A DNA stretch of 64,000 nt from the NCBI RefSeq assembly GCF_015706575.1, contig NW_024037072.1:21391162-21455161 (forward strand), written 5' to 3'. Made by a program: the position numbers and the translations under genes. The notes beneath the pieces were generated by a model. That model saw only the letters and a program-made list of their open reading frames with translations. It had not been told where the DNA came from and ran no database searches. Source of the DNA: Patiria miniata (Eukaryota > Echinodermata > Asteroidea > Valvatida > Asterinidae). Below, piece after piece: positions 21,786 to 32,600 of this stretch (positions within the stretch are counted from its first letter, which is position 1; every line of letters starts with the position of its first letter).

Positions 21786-22485
21786 GCACCCTTCCTCCCT
21801 GAAACCCCAGTCCTCAGTGAGTCCCAAGCTCCAATTCGTTTTGCCTATGGGTCACCTATACCCTTGGCACCCAAGATTCCTCCCTGAAACCCCAGTCGTC
21901 AGTGAGTCCCAGCTCCAATTTGTTTTCCCTATGGGTCACCTATACCCTTGGCACCCAAGATTCCTCCCTGAAACCCCAGTCGTCAGTGAGTCCCAGCTCC
22001 AATTTGTTTTGCCTATGGGTCACCTATACCCTTGGCACCCAAGATTCCTTCCTGAAACCCCAGTCGTCAGTGAGTCCCAGCTCCAATTTGTTTTGCCTAT
22101 GGGTCACCTATACCCTTGGCACCCAAGATTCCTTCCTGAAACCCCAGTCGTCAGTGAGTCCCCAGCTCCAATTTGTTTTGCCTATGGGTCACCTATACCC
22201 TTGGCACCCAAGATTCCTTCCTGAAACCCCAGTCGTCAGTGAGTCCCCAGCTCCAATTTGTTTTGCCTATGGGTCACCTATACCCTTGGCACCCAAGATT
22301 CCTCCCTGAAACCCCAGTCGTCAGTGAGTCCCAGCTCCAATTTGCTTTGCCTATGGGTCACCTATACCCTTGGCACCCAAGATTCCTCCCTGAAACCCCA
22401 GTCGTCAGTGAGTCCCAAGCTCCAATTTGCTTTGCCTATGGATCACCTATACCCTTGGCACCCAAGATTCCTCCCTGAAACCCCA
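21786..22485. repeat. 85-bp minisatellite, about 8 copies
   Basis: Near-identical units run from GTGAGTCCCAGCTCC to ACCCCAGTCGTCA, starting at about 21816, 21902, 21987, 22071, 22156, 22241, 22325 and 22410, with a partial unit before. As 85 is not a multiple of three, the long open frames through it shift frame each unit and are not evidence of a protein. Confidence 0.95.
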
Positions 22486-23229
22486 TGGACTAAACTGCTG
22501 TTGGATCGACTAAACTGCTGTTAACATTGTATATGGACAGCAACTTCAAGCACAGCCTCTGTTTCTTCCTACTCTGACAAATTCAAGCATGTACACAGTC
22601 TTGGCTTTTAAAGCTTGGATGAAGAGCGAAGGAAAAGATTCATTTTGTGTCAATCACTGAAGGAGTCCCCAGGTGACCTCCTTTGATCTCCCTTTACATT
22701 CCGTATCAGTTTTAAAATATGTCAACCCAGTTTAACTCAGGCATATTACAGGAAGCTTAAGAAAAAATTGAAAGATATATATACATGTATTAACAAAAAT
22801 GAGCAAAATAGTTTTTATTTTAGAATGAAATCTAACATTTTCAAGAAAATTTAAAATGGAAATTTTGGGAGATAATTATCCCGAGGTCAAAGAGAACCCT
22901 GCCTTGGCAAAAACAACAAACTTAGTCAAACTCTGGTGTGCAACATAATCTGGAGTGCAACATCTGGTGTGCAACATCTGGTGTGACATGCTGAGTGGGA
23001 GGTTTAACATGCAAATGGATATGCACCAGTAATTAACTATTTAACCTTACCAACCATTATTTGCAATTCCATTTTATGTACATATGTATACACCATTGGC
23101 AGTAGTAATTGGTATAAATGTGTAACATTGGCATGTAGAAGGCACTGTATCTGTGTCATGTACAAAAGACCTTTCACCTAACCATAACCATTACAATACC
23201 TCTAAATCTCTGCATGTTTTGACTACCTT
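22486..23229. other. no gene; short TCTGGTGTGCAACA repeat at 22928-22990
   Basis: Apart from four copies of a 14-base CTGGTGTGCAACAT motif, nothing recognisable. Confidence 0.4.
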
Positions 23230-23230
23230 A

Positions 23231-23460
23231 CGTGGCATGGGTGGTGCAGTGCATAAACCACGCGCCTCTCACTGCTGTTACATGTACCTGGGTTCCATTT
23301 CTGACTCGGGTCATACATCATGACTTGTTTGAGTAGAGTTGTTCGTTAATTCTATTCCTGTGCCATGAGGATCTTTCTCCTCTCCGGCTCCTCTGGTATT
23401 CCTCGTTATATCCTCAACACTTTTGGTCTGGCTGTACTCCGTGGTAAGACATGTTGTATG
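23231..23460 (+). mobile_element. tRNA-derived SINE, decayed
   Basis: A box-A-like GGTGGTGCAGTGC is followed about 50 bases later by the box-B-like GGGTTCCATTTC. The body contains GCCATGAGGATCTTTCTCC and CTCCTCTGGTATTCC, resembling the conserved TCCGGTTTTCCTCC block of many invertebrate tRNA SINEs. The tail is not clear. Confidence 0.55.
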
Positions 23461-23541
23461 TATTGCGGATACCAATAGGAAGAATGCAAAACCCCAACAG
23501 TCCTGAATCCTCCATAGTCAGGTGGCATACAGTCGGAATCT

Positions 23542-24397
23542 TGACCGACTGGCATGACTGGTCCAAAGCACCAAACTTGGCAGATACCGGTAGATTCTTA
23601 TAGCCCTAAAGAACATATTTAGAAGGGGTGACACCTGAAATTGTTTTGGGAAGGGTGCTTATTTTCCATAAAGCTTTAATCCCTGCCATGTGATATATTT
23701 ATTCCCGTATTTGGGTAGATGTTTATTTTTTAATTTTTTTGTAAAGTATGGGGATTGTACTTTCATGTCCTTACTTAAATAACATTTTCTAAAGCATATT
23801 GGAGACTTGAAGATTATAAGGACGTAATAAAGATCCAAAATGGCTATCATTATACCCTTAAGTTGCGCGCATTTCCTTTTTCATCAGATATCATTCAGTA
23901 GTCTTGCCAAACCTCGGTATTGATGAGCTTCAAATTCACAAAGCTACTTACTGGCAAAGTTAGCCTGAAAAAATAAATTGGAAAAAGTGAACATTATATC
24001 ATCTTGATTTTTAGGCTAAGGGTTACATGGGAGACTTGATCAAGTTCAAGGATGAATCCCCCAAAATAAGAGTTATTGTTTTTTTTACAATAATGATGTC
24101 TACTTCCAAATGTTTTCTTACTAATAATTTTGGGAATTTCTTTGAACCTGTTTAAGTCCCCACGTTAGGCATCCCCTCCCCTACTTTTTAGCCCAATTTA
24201 CGGACACCTCGTTTTTCCCTGTTTTTGTTTTCTGGGCTTAATATTACAATGTTATCATTGTTCACAAGACGGCGGGGATTAATGATTTATGCAAATTAGG
24301 CACCCTTCCCAAAAGAATTTTAGGTGTCACCCCTTCTAATTGTCTTCTCTAGGGCTATAACTATCTGCCAAGTTTGGTGCTTTAGACCAGTCGGTCA
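23542..24397. mobile_element. foldback element with about 100-bp inverted repeats
   Basis: TGACCGACTGG...CAAAGCACCAAACTTGGC through AAGGGGTGACACC and GGGAAGGGTGC (23542-23659) is mirrored at 24299-24397. GTCAGGTGGCA occurs at 23518 and again at 24398, a possible 11-base direct flank. The 640-base interior has no coding content; a G/A-free frame of 63 codons is uninformative. Confidence 0.75.
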
Positions 24398-25335
24398 GTC
24401 AGGTGGCAGCAAGTCATTTTTTGCAAGTCCAAGTCAAGTCACAAGTCATTGTTTGCAAGTCCAAGTCAAGTCACAAGTCATTAGGTCCAGTCACAAGTCA
24501 AGTCACAAGTCATTAGGTCCAGTCACAAGTCAAGTCACAAGTCATTTGGTCTAAAAACAAGTCAAGTCACAAGTATCTTTGTCCCAGAACACGTCAAGTT
24601 GCACATTATTTTGTCCAGCTGTAATAAGTAAAAGAATTAACCTGGCGTGAACTATACGAGTTATTTTGAACATGCCTCCTTTAATGTGTTGCAATTACTA
24701 ATCTTGTAGTTTATCACATATCTTTCGGATATTAGCCCTTTGTATACTTTAATAAATTTACTTTACATTGTAGAAATAAATGTTGAGATGACCGTGAAAA
24801 AAAGACTTCCTCACTCGATTACATGTAGTATACTAACAATTTATTGTTCAATTTTCATGTATACTAAACGCCTACCAATGGGTAAGGCTATCCGGTATTT
24901 TACATGCAATTGACAAAGGCCTGCTTTCTTTTCATGAAAGGTTCCTTTCAAAGTTTGTTCAACCAATACATTAAGCAAGAGACAATTGGTCATTGAAAAC
25001 TGTAGTTTGTTGTGACAGTCTTATTGAAAACTTTTGAAACTAGTGGGAACTATTCATTTTACTGGATTCAGTGGTCTATTTTCTGGAATGAAAAGGCTAA
25101 TTAAAAGTATAATAGCTTAATTAAAGTGTATTGGGTCGCTCGAGTAGCGTCTGACTTGGGTTGGTAACAAGTCATTTTTTGCAATCCCAAGTCAAGTCAC
25201 AAGTCATTGTTTGCAAGTCCAAGTCAAGTCACAAATCAAAGCTGGTATTTACAAGTCAAGTCACAAGTCACAAAAATAGCGACTCTAGTCCGACTCGAGT
25301 CCAAGTCACATGACTCGAGTCAGCAACTTTGTGAG
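24398..25335. mobile_element. element with CAAGTCAAGTCA arrays at both ends
   Basis: Arrays of CAAGTCACAAGTCA-type units occupy about 24411-24600 and 25160-25330, both in the same orientation, around a 550-base unique AT-rich core. Clear terminal inverted repeats were not found, so boundaries are approximate. Confidence 0.5.
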
Positions 25336-25639
25336 ATACCCCACAAAACCCTGTTAACCAGTTCATGCTGGGATTATTTTGACAAGAACGGAAGCGCGGG
25401 ATTACTTTTCACTCAACTTCATGCCAGGCGGGTTGAAGCCACCACCTTCGGGCATCACACTCGTATTTCCAGCCTCGCTCGCTGCGAGCGGGTCACTGAC
25501 AGATATTTCCGGCCTCGCTCATTGCGTGGTTATCTGTTCTGAATACCGAAAAACATTTGCATGTATACATGGCCTCCGGCGCGAATTGCACCTTGCAAAA
25601 CCTCGAGGTAAACCTTGAGTTATCGCCTGACCTCCATTC
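25336..25639. other. no gene seen
   Basis: CpG-containing patch (GCCTCGCTCGCTGCGAGCGGG at 25480) with a small palindrome. No gene recognised. Confidence 0.3.
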
Positions 25640-25850
25640 TCGGTCCCACAAAATCCTCCAGGTGGTTTTTGAGGATTTAGGATGATTGAGTCTGAATTGC
25701 AAAAAAGTGTCTGTTGAATTTGGAGTCTGTGGAGTTTATCTATGGCACTGTTTATTAAGGCTAAGTTTTTACTTAGTACCGGTAGTAATTGGAGGATTTT
25801 GCTGGATTGAGGATGGTTCCTAGTCAAAAGGGCTTTGGAGTTAGGGTTAA
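25640..25850. mobile_element. fragment of the GGATTGAGGA element family
   Basis: Shares TCCTCCAGGTGGTTTT and GGATTGAGGATGGTTCCTAG and the closing AGGGTTAA with the element at 1895-2323. Confidence 0.55.
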
Positions 25851-26285
25851 TTTTTGCATTCTACCCTAAAGCACCTTTATACATGCCTTCGGCGCAACCA
25901 CATTGTCGATGCATCCTTTACAATTCAGCTTCTGCTGTGAATAAGGATGATAAACCCCCAATTTTTTCTTATTTTTTTTTTAAATTAAAGAAATAAATAA
26001 CAGCTCATTGTATGATGTTACTTACATAATTTTGAGAAATGGTTATAAGATTCCTTTGCACCATATTAAGAAAATCTTTTAGTTGTTATTTAGAATTTCT
26101 TTTATTGCTACTTGTAACTGTGCATTTTAGTTGTGGGTATAATGTGAGCTACATGTATTGTGTAATGAAAAAAATGTGTGTGCCTGCGTGGGTCAATGTT
26201 TGCTTAAACATCTAAACAATGTTACTTGACCAATGTGGTTTTACGTCATTGCTTTACTTGTAAAACCCTTTTTTTCCCTCTCTAG

Positions 26286-26409
26286 AAATTAAATGTTTGG
26301 TAAAGGCGGCTCAATTGGCACGCATGAACAAGGAGAGTCAAACACTGTCGTCGGAACTACTTTTGATTAATCAGTTAATCACTGGTAGTGTCATCCAGAT
26401 CTCATCCAA
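26286..26409 (+). other. 5' UTR part of the TRAF first coding exon
   Basis: A T/C-rich tract ending CCCTCTCTAG at 26285 is a good acceptor, so transcription starts farther upstream. An ATG at 26293 is in frame with the chosen start but is stopped by TAA at 26368-26370, giving a short upstream ORF. Confidence 0.55.
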
Positions 26410-26666
26410 ATGGCCTCCGGTCTATCCTCCATCAACCCGTTGCAGAGTGACCTGCCTCCCTCGGGTCATCCCAGCTTCATCAGCCCATCAGCGGCCGCCA
26501 CACCCCCGCAGTCTCTGCTGGAGACCAAGGGGATACCCCTGGAGTGTTTTATAGAAGATTTGGACCAGCAGTTCATCTGCGTCCATTGTAAGAAGGGCCT
26601 GCGATGGGCCATGCAGACGAGTTGTGGCTGCAGGTCATGCTATGGATGCCTACAGAGATATATCAA
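26410..26666 (+). CDS. TRAF3-like: TRAF3-like coding exon 1 (N-term and first half of RING)
   Basis: Codes for residues 1-86. Ser/Pro-rich leader, then C57-x2-C60, C72-G-C74, C77-x2-C80. Ends in ATCAA before GTAAGT, phase 2. Confidence 0.92.
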
Positions 26667-29600
26667 GTAAGTAACATTTGTAAAAATGAGTTGAGATGAG
26701 TGATGAAAACGAGGCTGAGCATATCCATGTAATCAAGTTCTCTTGGCTTAAAGACATGATGGATAATTTGCTTTTCATGTATTTGTAACCACACTATCCA
26801 GCTGTCTATCCCTGTAAAATATGAGCCTCCTAGACCAAGTACTGAATAACATAATGTCATCTTTATTGGGATACGAGCAGTGGCAAAGCCACGGGGGGGG
26901 GGGGGGGGGGGGGGGGGGGACCGCCCCCCCCAGAAACCTTGTCGCCCCCCCCCCCCCCCCAGTCGACCCCCACTGAGATTTTGAGTTTCTAAAAAAATTA
27001 TCATTGATCTACATGACGCCATGGGCCCTATTATGTACTACAATGTATCTTTTGCTTAGAAAATATTGGTGAAAGTGGTCAGAAATTGCCTCAGATAGCA
27101 CCACAGAGCATTTAGAATCCAAAATTTTTCGGGGCCCTTAAGCGGGCCCCGAACCCCGCGCCTATAGCTCAGAATTCTGGTAGCTGATTCAATGACTCCA
27201 ACCTCGAAAACAATGTTCACAATATGCCTTTAGCTGAAAAAACCTCGAAAATTATGTTTAAATTATTATCTTTTGTGTTAAGATAATTATTGGTTAAAGT
27301 GGTAAGAAATTGCCTCAGATCACACCACAGAGCATCGAAAATCCATTTTTTTTTTCGGGGCCCTTAAGCGGGCCCCGAACCCCACGCCAATAGCTCAGAA
27401 TACCGATAGCTGATTCAATGTTTCCAACCTCGAAACGATGTTCAAATAATTATCTTTTGCCAAGAAAATATTAGTTAAAACATGGAGGAAAGTAGTAAGA
27501 AATTGCTTTAAATCACACCACAGAACATCTAGAATCCATTTTTTTTCGGGGCCCTTAAGCGGGCCCTGAACCCCATGCCGTAACGGCTTCGCGCTTCGCG
27601 CTTGCATCAGCAATGATCGAGGTATGTCCCCCCCCCCCCCACTTTTGAGAAGCGATTGATGCCCCTGCTTGACGCCCCCCCATGAAATGTTCCAGCCCCC
27701 CCCCCTGAAAAATTCCTGGCTACGCCACTGGATACGAGGTCATTGATGGAAATCCAGTGATTAAAGAAAATAAAGAAAAACATAAGCCAAGGCCATGTAC
27801 AGTGCTGTGCATGCAATTGTACATGTACACAATACATGTACATTTAATGTTGTTGACTCAGAATATTGAGGACTGGACACGGGTCCACACACAGACATGG
27901 GTGCAGCCATGTTGTGAATATGAGTGATGCATGCTGGGACACATACATTAGGCATTACGATGTATCGATTAATCACGTACTGCTGCACCCTCTAACATCT
28001 ATATATATGAGAGAAGTTTACTTCCCGAGACGATGTTTGCTCCTGAAAGGATCCGCGGGCTCCCGCGGCCCCAAAATCGCTCCACGTCCGTGGAAAAATG
28101 CGGAGGGTGTCTTCCGGCGGGTTGGACACTTCGGGTCGTCCTGATTTTCCCGTACGGACCGGCGATCCTTTTCGTCTATTTTTCGTGACTGCATTATGCG
28201 CAGGAATTTGCCGTCGTGTGTGCTTTCACGTTGACTGCCTGGCTGCCCCCTGTCCTGGCTTTTCTGCGTGTCTAGACTGTGCGAGGTCAGCGGCTTCGAC
28301 GTAGGGGTTCCGTTTACGTGTTCTACTCAGCCGTTCTGCAAAAGCGTTCACCAAATTGTGGTATGGGGTGACCTTGGTAAAATATTTTTTCTCCATGGTG
28401 CGTGGCCACCAAGTGCCCCTATTCTTTCATGTGCTTCGCTTGCCGCCCCTGCGCCGAGTGCAACGAATACTCAGAAGGACTACACATTAAGTATGCCTTG
28501 CGCGGTCTGACCAATCGAAAGTCTACACTGCGTAGTATTTCCGGGCTATGCAAAACTGTCGATGGCAACGCGTACTGCAGCCTGCTCCACACCCTGGAAA
28601 CGAGGTTGGGTCTACGGTGCTCGCTATTTGCATGATTTGAAGCACAAGCATGTGAGTGACGTGTATAGTGCTCTGTTGCTTCCATCGTGTGTTAATACAG
28701 CTCCATGCTTCCACCAAGGCTGAGCGTTGCGAGTTCGCTGCCCGCCACAGTGTTGCGTTATAATTTCGGGGGCCTGTCTGGGATCAACGAAGGATCGATG
28801 CATTGCTTCAAACATCGCGATCTTAAACGCAGTCACATAAAAAATCAACGAAAATGTGTCCGATCCGGCGGAAGACACCCTCCACATTTTTCCACGGACG
28901 TGGAGCGATTTTGGCGTCGCGAAAGACCGCGGTCTCAGATCGTTTCAGGAGCAAACATTTCTCGGAGGCCGAGTAAAATTTGCTCTTATATAGATGGTTG
29001 ACCCAAGTTGAATAACAGTTGACTCGACAAGTTCCTCGCAGACAGTCTCGCAAATTGTAAGACGTTCAAGTTTACGTTTGTTGAAGAGTCCAATATACTG
29101 AAACTTAATTATGACCTAATCAGCCTTCGCCTGTGTACTACGGCAAGCCTTTCAAGTACGTTTTCTCACAAATGCCACTGCCTCACAAAATGCCAATTTA
29201 ACAGACCAACGGGAACATTTACAGACTGTTGCCATGGTACATAATTATCATGGGCGTCAATCGGTGGGGGACGGGGAATCCCTCCACCCCCCCCCCCCCC
29301 ATTTTAAAGCGGTGGAGACTTTTTTGGTCCCCTCCCCCCCACTTTTCTTCCCCGAATAAAAATTGTAGCTACTACATGTATAATGATTCTATTACTCAGA
29401 ATAGCTGATTCAATGACACCAAACTCGAAAATGATGTTTAAAAGATGATCTTTTGCTAAAAAAAAAAATTGTTTTAGTGGTCAGAAATTGCCTCAGATCG
29501 CACCACAGAAATTGCTTTTCTATAACTGCATGTCTTCTCAACTAAATCCCCCAATTACATTCATCTCCCCACATTTTCATCCCCAACTCTACGCCCTACC

Positions 29601-32600
29601 CGATCTATGATCGGGTAAATCAACGAGGGATTGATGCATTGCTTCAATATTGTGATCTTTGAACTATGTTGGGTTGGAATAACGAAGAGTGCATAAAAAA
29701 TAATATTGACGGTTGTTGGCTGTTTGGCCTTGCTTATATTATGGTTGAACCATGCCAACTTGAATAAAATAGTTAAATCGACTTTTTCCTCGCAGGTCTC
29801 GCAAATTGTAAGAAGTTCAAGTTTACGTTTGTTGAAGAGTCCAATACTGTACCTTCATAATGACCTTCCTCCATGATTCAGACTATGTAATTTTATGGTA
29901 ACACACTCAACATTTTTATTGCAAATGCCACCTTCACGTTTCATTCCATTATGATTTATTGTCAAAACAGTACAATCAGCCTTCGCCTGAGTACTATACG
30001 GTTAGTCTTTCAACTCAGTTTTCCCACATTAACAAACGCGACTGCCTCACAAAATGCAATTTAACAGACCAACGGGAAAATTTACAGACAGTTATACATG
30101 CCATGGTACATAATTATCATGGGCGCGGCGTCAATCGGTGGGGGACGGGGGACCCCCACCCCAACATTTTAAAGCGGGCAATATCGTTTGGTTCCCTACC
30201 CCCACTTTTTCTTCCCCGAATAAACATTGTAGCCTACTATAATATTCTTTTGCTCAGAACAGCTGATTCAATGACTCCAAACTCGAAAATGATGTTTAAA
30301 AGATGATCTTTTGTTTTACTATCGTACGTGGTCAGAAATTGCCTCAGATCGCGTCACCGTAAATTGCTTTTCTATAGCTACATGTCTTCTCAACTAAATC
30401 CCCCATTTACATTTAACTCCCCACACTTTCAACCCCAACACAAATACGCCCTACCCGATCTATGATCGGGTAAATCAGCTTGTTGTGAATAAAGGCAAAC
30501 AGCTTTAATGAAGTGGACATTAGTTTCATTGGGTGAATTGTAAACTGGAGTCTGCTTACTGAAAGTTTGAGTGTTTCACCGAAAAGTAAAGATCATTTAT
30601 CAAGTTATATATTCAGGCCAAAATAAATGTCAAAATATCTCTGTCATTTAAGTACAGGGTTGGATATAACTGGTTAAGCAAATGTGACAAGGTAAACAAT
30701 CAACTATCCTAACCAAAATAGTTCATGCAATTATATGTTAAAAAGATGCAAAAACTGTAATGGCCTGGGTAGTGAGATAGACTGTCCAGTACCCAATGCT
30801 TGTACAAAGGAATTACAAGTATTCTGCCCATATCTTTGACGAGTACAACACAGGTTTGTAAGTCAAACTATTTTCAAGAAGTCCGGTAGTCGGGGATAGT
30901 TCCAGATCGTCAACATTGGGATCAACAGCACAAATCAAGAGTGGGCAAGGCAATTTACCGAACACACAAAACTGTCTAGAGTATTTGGGGTTCGGCTTGG
31001 AAATGTAACCAGAACAGGTCATGACTGGCTGTGATGTAGGTGCTTGGACGCTGGCGGGTTGAGAGGCTGGATCTTGCAGAGGTAGGTAGAAATCGGGTAG
31101 GTGCCGGCGGTTGCCAAATGCTGTTGGACGATTCCAAGCTGATCGTGTCCTTGTAATGATTGGAGATGGAGCACTTGCCCTGGTTTCAGTGGTTGAAGAG
31201 GCTGGGGAGATTTGTCGTATGAAGACTTCTTCTGCTGGCATTCTTACTTAACTATGCTACGCCAGGGCGTATCTAGATGTTGGTTTCAGAAGGGATGATG
31301 AGGTTGAGATTTTTGTTCTAAGCCGCTGTGACATTAGCCGTTGGGGAGGTGAGCCAAGCCGAGGGTTGGTTTGAAAGTAGCGGATGTTCAGCAGGTTTCG
31401 GTACAGGTCTGAACCTTCACATTTTGTCTTCTCGAGTAGTCAGGTAGTGTTTGGGGCTCTAGACAGAGCTTTCCGCGAGGTCGTTGGACTGAGGGAATGG
31501 GACTACATGTACTCGTCCTATGCTGGAAACCCAAAGACTCTGCAAACTGTTTGAATCAAACTGCTGTCTAGTGGCTTGCTACATGCACTCATCAATCTCC
31601 AACTTTGCTGGATTTTGTTTGAAAGGTCACCGCTAATTTTGCAGTTTGGAAAACTTCACCATAATTTTGCTCTCATTTGTTCTTCCTGAATGTAGGGAAC
31701 AAGGTGACAGTCTGAAATGCCCCAGTTGCGGGGACGAGTTCAGTAAAGATGACATCGCCAAGGACAGTTTTGCGAGAAAAAAAATGGAGCAATGCAAAAT
31801 GTATTGTGCTAACAAAAGTCGGGGATGCAAAGAACAGGTGCCGCTGAAGAAAATGGATGAACATCTGCAACAGGAGTGCAACTATGAGCTGATCAACTGC
31901 ATGCATCGCAGCAAAGGTTGCCTCCAGCGAGTGCAGAGAAACCAGCTCGTCCAACACTTGGAAAAGGAGTGTGCCTTCCGTCGGCAAAAATGCAGATACT
32001 GTGGGGATGACTTTGTAAAGAATGAACTGGAGGTAGGTTTGAGCATGGAAAAATAAGAACTTATTCCTCCATGGCTTACGCAACCCATCAGTATGGCGCA
32101 TTGGGGAAGGATTGACATACAACATAAAGATAATTGTACCGCCTCCTGTACAAGTGTACACATTTTCATTGTGTCTGCTTGTTGGAACTTGAACACGGGT
32201 ACAAAAAAGCAATGGTTTAAATCTGAAGTTGTCATTAATATCAATATTAGGCTTTGCCCTTCCCGGCGTATAAACACTGTAACTCAATGTTTTACCTCCC
32301 GAGTGAAAGTACCCACTGCTATGTACATCAGATTCGAACCAGCCAACTGAGCCCGTTAGCTCCGTGGTCGAGTAGTAAGACGTCTGCCCTAGAAAGCAGG
32401 AGGTCGTGGGTGCAAGTCCCACCCGAGTGACTTTTTTGCAACTTTCACTCGGGAGGTAACACACTGAGTAAACGGTGTTTATACAACGGTGAAGGGTTAA
32501 GCCTGATATTGATTTACATCACCCTGACGCATATATTTTATCTTGCGAATCATCATGAATACCGGTACTTCTCTTCAGAATGGAAAAAAATATTAAAAAA

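Noticed and set aside
21817-22524. Overlapping 135-codon frames translating to a repetitive Pro-rich peptide
   Set aside because: The 85-bp unit shifts frame every copy, so the frames are by-products of the minisatellite.
31673-32464. 263-codon minus-strand frame
   Set aside because: Antisense of TRAF exon 2 plus the tRNA-like TIR element. The coding signal and splice sites are on the plus strand.
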